64,000 nt of DNA from Liolophura sinensis (GCF_032854445.1 NC_088306.1:10628193-10692192), one strand, 5' to 3'. Counted from the first letter of the stretch, positions 1-9,852 are shown. The notes: generated from the letters alone by a model not told the origin. Made by a program: numbers and translations.

Positions 1-139
1 AATCGTATTAAATTTACTAAACTGTATAAAATCTCAAAGAATGCTTATCCTGCATTTCGTCACCTAAATGTATACGCGTTTTGAAACGATGTCTTTAATC
101 ACGGAAACTTCCTATACAAATACACCGGTTATTTGGAAA

Positions 140-215
140 CTCTTTGGCTGGAGCCATATCTCACTACATGGGCAATGATTGTCATAGGTTCGAATCCAGC
201 TCTCGGTGATTCTGC
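140..215 (+). repeat. tRNA-like relic (probable SINE head)
   Basis: A B-box-like sequence, AGGTTCGAATCCAGC, lies near position 186, downstream of a poorly conserved A-box-like stretch. This is the layout of an RNA polymerase III internal promoter. No clean cloverleaf can be drawn, so a functional tRNA is unlikely. It is best read as the decayed head of a tRNA-derived SINE or a tRNA pseudogene. No tail or flanking duplication was found. Confidence 0.35.
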
Positions 216-334
216 TACGCTTTTAAACCATGAGATTTTTTCGTCTATAAATGAAAAAAGTGTTAAGCATATTGTTTGAAATCAGTCGCATGCATGGAAA
301 TTGCAAACAAAACAGTTTTATTCGTCAGAAGTTT

Positions 335-539
335 ATTATTTACTTATTGATTGGTGTTTTACCCCGTACTCAAGAATATTTCACTTATACGACGGCGACC
401 AGCATTATGGTGGTGGAAACCAGGCAGAGCCCGGGGGAAACCCACGACCATCCGCAGGTTGCTGGCAGACCGTCCACGTACGGCGAGAGGAAGCAGCGTG
501 AGCTGGACTTGAACTCACAGCGACCGCATTGGTGAGAGA
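335..539 (-). mobile_element. SINE-A copy, 5'-truncated, perfect TSD
   Basis: Minus-strand copy of the main SINE family of the window (called SINE-A here). On the plus strand it appears as the inverted tail ATTGGTGTTTTACCCCGTAC, then the inverted body, then the inverted B-box region. The element stops inside the tRNA-like head, so it lacks the A box and roughly the first 45 bases of a full copy. It is flanked by a perfect 12-bp duplication, CGTCAGAAGTTT, at 323-334 and 540-551. The TSD shows that the truncation arose during insertion and not by later decay. Open frames crossing it on both strands are incidental. Confidence 0.9.
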
Positions 540-551
540 CGTCAGAAGTTT

Positions 552-927
552 TAGAATTGTAAACAACAATGTGTCCTTGAATTTCCCTGATGAAGGGTGA
601 CTGTTATTGTTAACACTTGTAGGAATAATGTTAATTTCTCTCATTAATTTTTTTTTTACCTGGAAAAAAATGTGAAAAAACATCCAAATATTTTCCGCTG
701 ATGTTTTTATGCACAGTATATAGATTCAAGACAGGTTGTATTCGCCTTGATCAATCACACGTACAAGGACTAAGATACTAGTAAACTCTTTCAGCGGTAA
801 GGCTATTCTGTTACAATTGTTTATTTTACGGATGTGGAAGTTGAAGTATGGGCCAGTATTATCAAACATCTTAAGGCTTAAGTCAATATTTCACCCCTTA
901 ATTATTTTGCTCTGTGAAGTCTAGAAT
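552..927. other. AT-rich spacer, nothing recognised
   Basis: The stretch contains a T-run and A-runs near 645-680 but no open frame, repeat unit or regulatory cluster that I can support. Confidence 0.6.
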
Positions 928-1130
928 TTGTGCACTGATTCTTTACTGCAGAACAGTATTCCCTGGGCAATTTGAATGCTTTACTCTTCTATGTTGGCTT
1001 TTTGAGCACTTTGCAATTTGTGACTTCAGTCTTTACTGCAGAATAGTATTCCTTGCGCAATTTGAATGCTTTACTCTTCTATGTTTGGCTTTTCAAGCAC
1101 TCGCAATTTTGTGACTTCAGTCTTTAAAGT
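928..1130. repeat. Imperfect 90-bp tandem duplication
   Basis: Two copies of a roughly 90-bp segment lie head to tail. The landmark CTTTACTGCAGAA begins at 941 and again at 1031, and TTTGAATGCTTTACTCTTCT is identical in both. A third partial start (ACTTCAGTCTTTA) ends the array near 1128. Differences between copies are mostly single substitutions and small indels. An open frame of 66 codons runs through it because 90 is a multiple of three, with no sign of coding selection. Confidence 0.85.
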
Positions 1131-1897
1131 TGCTTGATAAATAGAAGCCTGTTTAGACGGGCGCGAGGGCTAAAAAACAATAGCACGCTTGTAAATTGTT
1201 TACATGGTGGCTCGTTCGGCGTACGTAGTATTCACAGTAGTGAGTTATAGGTAGAGAAAAGAGGGAGGTAGGTTGAAATATATTACCGTACTTTTTCATA
1301 ATAGTATGCTTTACTGACTAAAAATATTTGGGAAAAGTATAAGTGGAAATTTTATTTCCCCATGGCCCAAAATTGACTGGTTTTACTTGATTCCCTTACA
1401 GTCTGTTTCTTTAAATGTAGGTCTGCGTATACATTTGTTAACAAATGTCTAAATTTTAAATCGCCCTGCGGACTTACTCATCCATGAAAGAGGTGGACTG
1501 GTCCTGGTATTAAATGGGTGTAAATAAGATCTATTTTTAATTACTAGTCTGACGTTATACCCGAGAGAACTAATGCGTCTGTAATTATAACCGTGTGAGC
1601 AGTCACGAATGTATACTGTCCCTGTCTTGTCAGCTTTTGAGAATAATGGAAAAGTGACAGTTCCATGCGTCAGAAAATCTCCACCGCCATTTTAGCGTGT
1701 GAGCGTCGTGTCATCGTTTACTTGTGTTTTACCCCTACTTATACAAAACCTGACGATAATGTACTCATCAGTCTTGCTCCAATGTCGCGGAGAAATGGGC
1801 GCTGGAGAAGACCATAGGGATACACGAACATATACTGATATCTAACTTAATAGTATTCCCAACACAGGATAAACTAGTAATAAGGTTAAAAAGTTTT
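1131..1897. other. Unique AT-rich spacer
   Basis: No gene, SINE or tandem repeat was recognised. The segment is of mixed composition with short GC-richer patches, such as near 1670-1720. Confidence 0.5.
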
Positions 1898-1960
1898 GCT
1901 GGCCGAGTGGTTAAAAGCCATACAATTGAACTCATTCAGCGGTTTGAATTCTACTGTATG
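1898..1960 (+). repeat. tRNA-Ser/Leu-like relic
   Basis: The A-box-like sequence GGCCGAGTGGTTAA at 1901 matches the conserved 5' part of class II tRNAs (Ser/Leu). A B-box-like GGTTTGAATTC follows at 1941. The segment between them is too short for a class II variable arm, and the acceptor arms do not pair. It is therefore a pseudogene or the head of a decayed tRNA-derived SINE. It sits 30 bp upstream of the 24/48-bp minisatellite. Confidence 0.5.
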
Positions 1961-1992
1961 GTTGTCTCATCTCCACAGTCCTGTTTGTTTCT

Positions 1993-2905
1993 GCCTTAGC
2001 AGTATTTTTAGTGTATCCTTTAGTAGCAGGCCTATTACTGGCAGTATCATCGGTTTTTACTTTAGCAGTATTACTGGTTGATACCTTAGCAGTATCATCG
2101 CTTTTTACTTCAGCAGTATTACTGGTTGATACCTTAGCAGTATCATCGCTTTTTACTTTAGCAGTATTACTGGTTGATACCTTAGCAGTATCATCGGTTT
2201 TTACTTCAGCAGTATTACTGGTTGATACCTTAGCAGTATCATCGGTCTTTACTTTCGCAGTATTGCTGGTTGATACCTTAGCAGTATCATCGGTTTATAC
2301 TTTAGCAGTATTACTGGTTGATACCTGAGCAGTATCATCGGTTTTTACTTTAGCAGTATTACTAGTTTACACCTTAGCAGTATCATCGGTTTATACTTCA
2401 GCAGTATTACTGGTTGATACCTTAGCAGTATCATCGGTTTTTACTTCAGCAGTATTACTGGTTGATACCTTAGCAGTATCAGTGGTTTATACTTTAGCAG
2501 TATTACTGGTTGATACCTTACCAGTATCATCGGTCTTTACTGTCGCAGTATTGCTGGTTGATACCTTAGCAGTATCATCGGTTTATACTTTAGCAGTATT
2601 ACTGGTTGATACTTTACCAGTATCATCGGTCTTTACTTTCGCAGTATTGCTGGTTGATACCTTAGCAGTATCATCAGTTTTACTTTAACAGTGTTACTTT
2701 AACAGTGTTACTGGTTTATACCTTAGCAATATCATCGATTTTTTACTTTAGCTAATTACTTGTTGATACCTTAGCAGTATCATCGGTTTTTTACTTTAGC
2801 AATATTGGTTCATATGTTAACCGTATGACTGTTTTATACTTTAGCAGTATTATTTGTCTACACTTTAGCAGTGTCATTTGTTTACACTTCAGCAGTGTTA
2901 TTTGC
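1993..2905. repeat. Minisatellite, 48-bp unit made of two 24-bp halves
   Basis: The core, about 2041-2690, is about thirteen copies of a 48-bp unit. Each unit is a dimer of related 24-bp halves beginning GCAGTATTACTGG and GCAGTATCATCGG, each ending in a variant of ACCTTA or ACTTTA. Both edges decay into degenerate 24-bp monomers (from 1993, and to about 2905). The plus strand stays open for 105 codons as an 8-residue alternation (AVLLVDTL / AVSSVFTL), because 24 is a multiple of three. The frame ends at an in-array TGA near 2326 and has no flanking exon signals, so I read it as non-coding. Confidence 0.95.
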
Positions 2906-3899
2906 CTGGTCGCAACAGGGTTGTTTGTTTGGTGATGACTGTGCTCTTTTGCCCAGTCTAAGCAGTGTTTTATAGCTTTGCACTGTTATTTGTAATAGTT
3001 TGTTGTGTTATCTGTCTAGCATTAAAATAGCTATTTGCCAGGCTGATTTTGGACATTCAGGATTCTGATATTTGTCTGATCTCAACCAGTGTTACTTGTC
3101 TAAGATTCACTGTCCTCTTCGTATTTACCTGAACTGTGTTAATGTGCGATCGTAACTGCGAAACTTAATTACAACCGAACAATATCGCTTGATCCGTACC
3201 CTAGTTTCGTTAATGTTTAACGCAACAATGTCGAAACAGAAGTGAAAAGGTTAACTCATTCTGTGGAAGATATTATCCACTCATATATTATAATTACCTC
3301 AATATATACAGCGTACAAAAGGCATTCGCAATTCTCTTCTTACGTGGCCTCTTGTACAGACTTCATTGTTCTCCTATAGGAAAGCAAGTCTCGATCTTGT
3401 ATTGTGTAGGACTATAAGCACACCTATTGTACGTGTATTTTATATTGTGATCCTGCGACAAAAACAGGGCTTTGTTTACTGCAGGGGCTTTTGTAGTATA
3501 TATTGGACTGGGACTCACAATACTGTTTTGGAAAATATCTACCTATAGAAGTACGATTCTTTTCTTTTTCCAATATCCCCTGAGAATGTACCCTAGAGTA
3601 TATAAACCAGTGCTCAGAAAGGTTCGTAGAGTACGTGCATAGCGTACGTTCAGCTGGATATCAACCCTAACCTGAGGTACGCCGCTTCGAGGGACGAGAA
3701 CTGCTACATAATCAGCAGATCCAGTTGACAGAGGTAGAAAAATTACTGGAATTAAGACAAGAAAAGAGGTCTGTAAAGGTATTTGTTCATAATATGGATA
3801 ACGTGATGATGAATGAGCCTATGACGTACTTAATGATTTGTCATTGCCTATATTACGTATGGACAAACTAAAGCAATTCTACTGTAGGATGTGTGTTTG
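2906..3899. other. Unique spacer
   Basis: The first 100 bp still show scattered CAGTGTTA-like words from the adjacent minisatellite. No other structure was recognised, apart from one TAATTACCT word at 3291-3299, the reverse complement of a word found in several candidate regulatory blocks. Confidence 0.5.
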
Positions 3900-3909
3900 T
3901 GAAAGTAGA

Positions 3910-4066
3910 CCAGTGTGGTCGTTCTAAGTTCAAGCCCATTGGATGCTGGCTTCCTCTCCGGTCAATCGTGGGAAGGTATTCCAGCAACCTACCATAATAT
4001 ATATCAAATATTTCTTGAGTATGGTGTAAATCACCAATCAAATAAATAAATAAATAAATAAATGAA
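3910..4066 (+). mobile_element. SINE-A copy, 5'-truncated and decayed
   Basis: A plus-strand SINE-A fragment. It begins near the B box (AAGTTCAAGCCCA), runs through the conserved GCTGGCTTCCTCTCC block, and ends with TTCTTGAGTATGG, a CACCAATCA motif and an (AAAT)n tail. The central GGTTTCC region is deleted. No clear TSD was found, which fits an older insertion. Confidence 0.8.
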
Positions 4067-4079
4067 TTATACATGTTTA

Positions 4080-4420
4080 AGTAAGGATAGAACCTGTTCC
4101 CTGCATCCATGACAATGCTGTATGTAGCCATTCTGATGGTTTGTTTATTGTACGAATAGAACCTTATTGTACGAATAGAACCTATTGCTTGTGTCGGTGA
4201 TAATATTGTGTGTACGGCCATTCTGATGAATCATGTCCATATATGTGAGTAGATGATATCTATTGCAGATATCAATGATAAGATTTTGTATAGCTTTCTT
4301 ACAAATCGTTTATGTGTATTGATGTACCCGTACCCATTACAGGGCTAGGCCTACATATATGTAACCATTCTGACGGTTCTTTTATGCGTACGGATAAGAG
4401 TTATTGCTTTTTAAATGTCT
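4080..4420. repeat. Degenerate repeat cluster
   Basis: Three diverged copies of a segment carrying GCCATTCTGATGG-like and TACGAATAGAACC-like words occur near 4127, 4210 and 4366. In addition, an 18-bp stretch, TTATTGTACGAATAGAAC, is tandemly duplicated at about 4145-4182. The spacing between copies is irregular. This looks like an old, partly eroded local duplication. Confidence 0.5.
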
Positions 4421-5239
4421 TTCCTGTGTGCTAATTAGTATGGAACCATGTTAATAATTGGTTTGCAAATGTGTAGGAAGTTCTCCTGTGAAAATCGTAC
4501 AAATGGCAATTCTCTAAGTGCATGTATGAAGCTTTATGCCTTCTCTCTGAAAGGCCTCTACTTCAGAATGTCCTGCTGGTTCGTTTACGAGTGCGCAAAG
4601 CAAGTTAATTTCTTCTCTGGTGCGTGACATTTGTGCGGCATATAACGCCTGGCGCTTTTGTTTGTTTGTTTACTTTATATAGTATGTCTACAAAAACGCT
4701 GACGTTTTCTTGTGTCACAGTGGCTAATTCCTTTCATTTACACATTTGCGAGGGCCATTCATCATGTTTATGTAGACAAGAGAAAGCTTGTGTAGGTAAA
4801 ATAACCAGCTAATTACACGCTAAGAGCATAAAACAAAACATGTATGCATATTATTGTGAGCATGTTGTATACTCATATTTAGGACCATTTGAATGTAACC
4901 CAGAGGTCGTTGAATTTTACCACATTTCTGTATAATTGACGCCTGTGTTGCTTTTGAAATTCCGGTGGGAAAGTTACTTGGTCTCATTTTTGTAGAAATT
5001 TTATTATTTACAGCTTGTAGTTTGAAAAGAAAAATGTATAGGTATACATATCTCTATATGTACTTACACATATGCCTTTAGATATGCCTGGTATCTGATG
5101 TAGTGTTGAGTTTGGACTTCAGCTCTTGAACATTGGTGGATACCGTACCCGTATATTGCAGGTAAACTCTTTAGTTGTAGCTCGAACATCGTTAGGGATA
5201 CATAAAAATTGTATACATTAAGTTAATTTTCCCACTCTC
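4421..5239. other. Unique AT-rich spacer
   Basis: No gene or repeat was recognised. A 62-codon open frame at 4624-4812 has no recognisable similarity and no splice context. Confidence 0.5.
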
Positions 5240-5250
5240 AATGCTCGCGA

Positions 5251-5426
5251 TGTGGTCACTGTGAGTTCAAGTCCAGCTCATCCTGGCTTCCCCTCCCGCC
5301 GTACGTGGGAAGGTCTGCCAGCAACCTTCGGATGGTCATGGGTTTCACCCACCCTAATGCTGGCCGCCGTCATATAAGTGAAATATTCCTGAGTACGACG
5401 TAAAACACCAATCAGATAAATAAATA
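5251..5426 (+). mobile_element. SINE-A copy, 5'-truncated, perfect TSD
   Basis: The copy starts inside the tRNA-like head just before the B box (GTGAGTTCAAGTCCAG). It contains the full body and the tail ATTCCTGAGTACGACG, a CACCAATCA motif and (AAAT)n. A perfect 11-bp TSD, AATGCTCGCGA, lies at 5240-5250 and 5427-5437. The central region is shortened relative to other copies (TTTCACCCACC replaces a longer CCGG-rich part). Confidence 0.92.
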
Positions 5427-5504
5427 AATGCTCGCGAGGCTCTGGTGATATCAAGTCGTTGACAAAACCACAAATCTTCCACTAGTATGGTGTGCATACC
5501 TGTA

Positions 5505-5650
5505 CGTCACACGTGGGAAAGTCACTAATTTGCCGAAGGTCGGTAGTTTTCCCCTGGCTGTTCGGTTTCTTCCACCCATAAACCAAAGACCATATTCATA
5601 TCAAGAGAGGCAACCCTTGAGTAGAGCCTAAGGCGTTTAACAACAATTGC
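5505..5650 (+). mobile_element. Diverged SINE of a related but different type
   Basis: It contains CACACGTGGGAAAGTCACTA, GCCGAAGGTCGGTAGTTTTC and a tail GAGTAGAGCCTAAGGCGTTT followed by AACAACAAT. This order parallels SINE-A (CGTGGGAAGGTC, then the GGTCG-TGGTTTCC block, then TTGAGTACGGCGT) but with different spacing. I read it as a sister family that shares the 3' half. It is clearly older than the SINE-A copies and has no TSD. Confidence 0.6.
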
Positions 5651-5939
5651 GTATGTAATATAATGACATTTTATGTAAGCTACTCGATGTCATGCATACC
5701 AGCGCTCTAAGATATGCATCTTGTATCGGTGCAATGATATAACTAGGTGTGTGGGTTAAACAACCGAACGGAGGGTAGGTCTAACTGTTCAGAATAGGCC
5801 GATAGGTAGGCGCCAACGTGTACGCGGAGTCGTATATCTTTGCGAGCTGTCTGCGGTTGCACAGAACACAGAGCTTTAGGGACGTATTAATATTTGGCCC
5901 ATCCTGCCTTCTTATTCACGAAACGATGAATGCGTTACT
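5651..5939. other. Spacer leading into a GC-richer block
   Basis: No gene or repeat was recognised. CpG content rises after about 5760. Confidence 0.4.
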
Positions 5940-6390
5940 TTTGTTTCCCTTGATTAATTCTATTTATCTGTGACCCTGTCTTTGCAGATGACCTGGACGT
6001 GGACGGCGAAGAAGTAAGTCGCACTTGGATTTCTATCGGAGGAAATTAGCCAGGAACGCCACCTGTTGACAGTCTGCCCGCACAGAGAAAAGGGAGGTAA
6101 GCCATCCAGCGGCTTTGCCATTGTGGTGGTTGTGATTGATGAATGGGATCCTGCTTCCGTGATTCGACCGATCAGCTGCTTTGTCGCGGGGCCGGTAAGC
6201 CGCGGCGGCTTGTGGCCAGGCGATAAGGCAAAGGGGGAATCCTCCGTAACAGGTCCCGTCGGCGGGGGGATAACGAGTTTTAGCCGGACCGTCGTGAACT
6301 GCTGCCGACTCGCTGGGACTGACAGTTGCGGTAAGAACAAACAGCAGGTCTCAAAGAGGAGAAGATCACTTGAAACCATAGCGTAATAAT
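5940..6390 (+). other. GC/CpG-rich block with splice-like sites (exon or regulatory island)
   Basis: The stretch stands out from its AT-rich surroundings by CpG content, especially 6050-6340. It has a good acceptor-like sequence (CCCTGTCTTTGCAG, ending 5987) and donor-like sequences at 6014 (GTAAGT), 6097 (GTAAGC), 6195 (GTAAGC) and 6331 (GTAAGA). Open frames of 106 codons (plus strand, 6066-6386) and 139 codons (minus strand, 5960-6379) cross it. Neither resembles a family I know, and simultaneous openness on both strands is expected in GC-rich DNA with few TA dinucleotides. It could be an exon region with alternative donors, a CpG-rich promoter or a conserved enhancer. I cannot decide between these. 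Confidence 0.35.
5988..6013 (+). CDS. Candidate 26-nt microexon (partial, unverified)
   Basis: A pyrimidine-rich acceptor (CTGTCTTTGCAG) precedes 26 bases, followed directly by a consensus donor GTAAGT. Branch-point-like sequences (TTGATTAAT, CTGTGAC) lie upstream. If one base is supplied by an upstream exon, the segment would encode the acidic residues D-D-L-D-V-D-G-E-E and end in phase 0. Intron retention would meet a stop 12 codons further on. Microexons with strong sites and acidic content are common in neural and regulatory genes. No partner exon was found in the window, so this rests only on splice-site quality and could be chance. Confidence 0.2.
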
Positions 6391-8258
6391 TACTTCGTGT
6401 TAAATCCCTGTTATTGATTTATCACTGGTTCGTTCACATGATTGCCACCAGACGGCCGTGTCATCTCAGTACAGCCCTAGCGAATATCAAAAGTAAGGTG
6501 CGGTTTTTTTCCCTTACGCATTTGTTCGCATTTCTTTGGCTTTTTCATCTTTATATATCGACTGTCTTGTGCTTTTTTTTAGAAAGCATTTAAGTTGCTA
6601 CATTCGGACTTGCATGTTACTGCTTCTGTAATGAATTGTACCCTTATAATAGCCACATCAACTGTGTAATATCGCCCACGTAGGATACTGTATCCAAGGA
6701 TGTCTACTGTGGATAAGAGGATATCTCTACTACATACACATGGGAGGATTTTACGGAATACCTTTTCTGCTGATATCTGCCGTCCACATTGATATAATGA
6801 TGATTCACATGGGGAGAATTACCAGCATCTGAATTTGAGGATGTCTGTCAACTCACCAAGCTTTGCATTTGCGTAAATGTCGATTCATTATGGATATAAA
6901 TGCGCTGTGAGCTTGCGGATGCCTGCTGTGAAGATTATCCATTGACTTTTAGTAGATACGCACACCTCGCCAAATGTTTTTGGGGATGTACATTGGGCAA
7001 TATGGACATCATTCATGTCAACAGTTGTTGACACTGTGTTGACATGGGATCCCGACACACATAAGGTGGAAACAAGATATTAGTATAACATCGAACACCG
7101 TGGAAAATGTATGGAAGCTTTACGGAACTTCTTGTAGGATGTTATCTTCGTTCAGATTACCAATCACCTACTTGATTGCATAGACAGGACAGGAAGTGAC
7201 GGAATTACCGATGTATGCTGGGAATACTAGTTTGATTTCTGTAGCCGTCATGAGGAATTCCTTTTATAAGGTAACCATCCTCTTATGTCAAGAAGATTGA
7301 AAGTTGTTCAGGATCAAATGTGAAGTGATTCTTTTCAAGGAATATGTATTGATTGAATTTTACCATTGGATTATACTTATCTGAGCGACGTGCATGTCAT
7401 AGTAACTGCCCGAACCGAGAAAGGTAAGTTTTACCACTATTCCGTTCTGTTTACTATCTTTTGTTTTCATTTACATTAAAAAAATCCCATTTGCGTGACA
7501 GAATACATAGAAAACCATGGATGTTAAAGTAATCCTACACATTGCCGATTGTATAAAGTATGCAAAGAGTATAAGCGTTGCTTAAAATACAAGCCAGCGA
7601 TAGCTTATAGCTTGCGGGTCTCGTCTATTTGAACATTGTATATCGATTCTTACGGGAAATCGTTGATGATTGGCCTTCCTCAGGGATGGGAGATTTTAGG
7701 TTAAAGCCTCTGGACATGTAGTAACAATTAGTTCTAGACTTAAGCATTTGTGTGTGTATCTTCAGTACTAATAATTCCCATCAGCCCGAACTCTTGTCTC
7801 CGCATCATTTCAGTCAGTGTGGAATCTATTTCTTGGAATGTATTTTCTCTTTGCTGTGGGCATAAATTTTCCTGATTTAAAATTTAAAGTTTGTATTTTT
7901 TGCGTCAAATTGAATAACGTTTTTTAAGCTTTGGAGAGAAATTTATAATTTAGGAATCATATGGATTAATTTAATAGCGTAATATGAGTGTTGGTATCGC
8001 CACCATACACGTTTGCACAACAGATGTGCATACGTGATTTTTACCGCCCATGCACCATATATTTACTTCCTGTCTTGCGCAATTCCTTGCTAGTCCGTCT
8101 GCTGTTTTTAATGTGCGTGTGGGAATAGAATTCATGCGACTCTCGAGCAGCAAATAATGACGGAGAAGGAAGCTCTCTTGTTTCCTACGGCTCTATACAA
8201 CGCAGACATTTTCAATAGGAAGCCCTTTCTTCTTTGAATATTAAATTTTCATTTCCAG
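6391..8258. other. Unique spacer
   Basis: No coding frame, SINE or tandem repeat was recognised. A strong donor-like sequence, AAAG followed by GTAAGT, begins at 7424, but no acceptor-bounded frame precedes it. It may be a decoy or the end of a non-coding exon. Confidence 0.45.
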
Positions 8259-8266
8259 TTGAAAGG

Positions 8267-8383
8267 ATGTCCACTGAACAATGGTGGCTAGAATATGTAT
8301 CCAATACCGTTTTGTTCTCCGTTTGTATTTTTGCAATCGTAATTGACGGGGTCGCTTTCAGGATTACCATGTTACCATGGTAA
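8267..8383 (+). CDS. Short open frame, 38 codons, function unknown
   Basis: The ATG at 8267 lies nine bases after an acceptor-like TTTTCATTTCCAG (ending 8258). The frame runs to a TAA at 8381-8383. The predicted peptide begins MSTEQWWLEY, continues with a hydrophobic stretch of about 18 residues that could span a membrane, and ends shortly after. The stop codon falls within the X-box palindrome at 8371-8384. I know no family with this sequence. A 38-codon frame is well within chance for this much DNA, so confidence is low. Confidence 0.12.
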   Translation: MSTEQWWLEYVSNTVLFSVCIFAIVIDGVAFRITMLPW

Positions 8384-8384
8384 C
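8371..8384. promoter_or_regulatory. Perfect RFX X-box-like palindrome
   Basis: GTTACCATGGTAAC is a perfect 14-bp palindrome matching the RFX-family X-box pattern (two GTNRCC/GGYNAC half-sites with a two-base spacer). RFX factors bind such inverted repeats in ciliary and other genes. No transcription start or ciliary gene is visible next to it, so binding is an inference from sequence alone. Confidence 0.45.
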
Positions 8385-8679
8385 AGGATTGGTAGAATTT
8401 ATCCTGTAATGATATGTTTGTTTACTCAGTTATGCCATACGGGGCCTTTCAGCCTTGGGTGTGTTCGCTTTCGTTCTTTTCTAAGGGTTAATAAATGCAA
8501 ACATTTGATAAAGCGCAACTCATCTCCACTACAAATCGCTTACAACCCATAGTGAATGTTTGACCGCTAGGCATATATTTCGATTTAACCGTCGTATATA
8601 TGTTAGGCCAATACCAACTGATACTGTTTCAGCACTAATGTATTTGTGTCATGATGCGTGGCATACAGTCGATCCACAT

Positions 8680-9066
8680 GTACGGTAGGCAATTTATTTA
8701 CCTTGGTCATCACTTAATGAAGACCGATTACATATTAGTGACCCAGCCGTATGATATGCATTTTATTTAGCTTGGTCATTACGTAATGGCCGTGTTTACA
8801 TTGTATTGACCTAGGTGTATGGTGGGCAGTTTATTTCCTTTTTCATGATGTACTGACCGTGTTTAGATCGTATTGCACTGGGCGTATGGTAGCCAATTTA
8901 TTTAACTTGACCATCACGTAATGACCACGTTTACATATTAGTGACCCAGGCGTATGACACGCATTTTATTTTAGCTTGGTCATCACGTAATGGCCATGCT
9001 TACATCGTATTGACCTAGCTGTATGGTGGGCAATTTATTTACCTTGGTCATCACGTAGTGATCCGC
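8680..9066. repeat. 68-bp minisatellite, two turns of a three-unit higher-order repeat
   Basis: There are six diverged units of about 68 bp, starting near 8680, 8749, 8817, 8884, 8952 and 9021 (the last truncated). Units share GTATGGTGGGCAATTTATTT, CTTGGTCATCACGTAATG and a TACAT-rich end. Units 1 and 4 share ACATATTAGTGACCCAG. Units 2 and 5 share GCATTTTATTT-AGCTTGGTCAT. Units 3 and 6 share GTATGGTGGGCA. The true repeat is therefore a trimer of about 204 bp present nearly twice. It abuts a SINE-A fragment on its right side. Confidence 0.88.
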
Positions 9067-9206
9067 AAGTTTCTGGAGACCCTCCCACATGTGAACGCAG
9101 AGGAAACCAGCATGAACTGAACTTGAACTAGATCACAGCGACCGCATTGGCGAGAGGCTTCTTGATCGTTGCACCAGCACGCTAACCACCATGGACACGG
9201 AGGCTT
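9067..9206 (-). mobile_element. SINE-A copy, 5' half only
   Basis: The right end corresponds to the inverted 5' end of the SINE (ACGCTAACCACC, then ACGGAGGC). An inverted B-box region (TGAACTTGAACTAGATCACA) and the start of the body follow to the left. The tail half is absent and the left edge joins the 68-bp minisatellite, so the 3' part was probably lost when the array expanded or by deletion. No TSD was found. Confidence 0.7.
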
Positions 9207-9769
9207 CTTTACTGAGTTGTGGTTTTAATGTCGTATTCAGTAATTTTGCACTCATGATACCGATCAGGTTTATGGGTGGACGAAAAGTAATAAACGACCG
9301 CTTTTCAAGAGTTACCTGACAAAACCTACCTTAAAGCTGCAGTTTAACCAACGAGAGCAGGATTCCAACTCGCAGCTTAATTGATGAATAGCCTGAGTGT
9401 CGTACAGGGCTATAATCGTCTCAGTGAGCAAGGATGCTTCCCATACGTCTGGCGATTCCTAATAATGGCATACTACAGCAGGTACCTGTGTGATAGGCAA
9501 TCGTTCTCCTAGCGTGTTGATTACTCTGATTACGTTTTAGCACTGTCCATGCGCAAATATAATATATCTACGTGATCGACAATTCCTACAGCTCTGAATA
9601 AGAGTAAGAATAAGTCTGAAATTAATCATTATATCCTGCTTTAATCGCCTTTTCAACCTGTGTCTGAAAATCTATAAAATCATCCTATTTTCTGTAACAT
9701 TACTGAAATGATTATGCCATCCATCTTGATTAAGAAGAAAAAAAAAACAAAACGAAACCCAAGTGCTCA
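9207..9769. other. Unique spacer with a weak tRNA-like patch
   Basis: A minus-strand B-box-like sequence (GAGTTGGAATCC) lies near 9370-9380, but no head or tail could be joined to it. Nothing else was recognised. Confidence 0.4.
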
Positions 9770-9852
9770 CCCAAATTCACCTGCAGCGGATTTGAACTCT
9801 CGGTTGTATGCCACGAATGGAGTATCTGCGATCAACCACGGAGGTGTGTTTT
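9770..9852 (-). repeat. tRNA-derived SINE head (relic)
   Basis: On the minus strand an A-box-like TGGTTGATCGCAG is followed by a B box, GAGAGTTCAAATCCGC, with tRNA-like spacing. The start CACCTCCGTGG resembles the SINE-A 5' end, but the anticodon-arm region differs. No tail is visible; the adjoining A-rich stretch at 9733-9760 may be remains of one. An incidental open frame crosses it. Confidence 0.5.

Noticed and set aside
1898-1960. Functional tRNA gene
   Set aside because: A- and B-box-like words are present but the acceptor stem, variable arm and 3' end do not form a cloverleaf.
2011-2688. Repetitive V/L/S/T-rich frames in the 24/48-bp array
   Set aside because: Openness follows from unit length, the array contains an in-frame stop, and there is no start or splice context.
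5960-6386. 139-codon minus and 106-codon plus open frames in the CpG-rich island
   Set aside because: Both strands are open at once, no domain is recognised, and the GC-rich, TA-poor composition explains the lack of stops. Only the small splice-bounded segment was kept as a weak candidate.
7380-7430. Exon ending at the GTAAGT at 7424
   Set aside because: No acceptable acceptor or open frame precedes it; a lone donor-like word is expected by chance.
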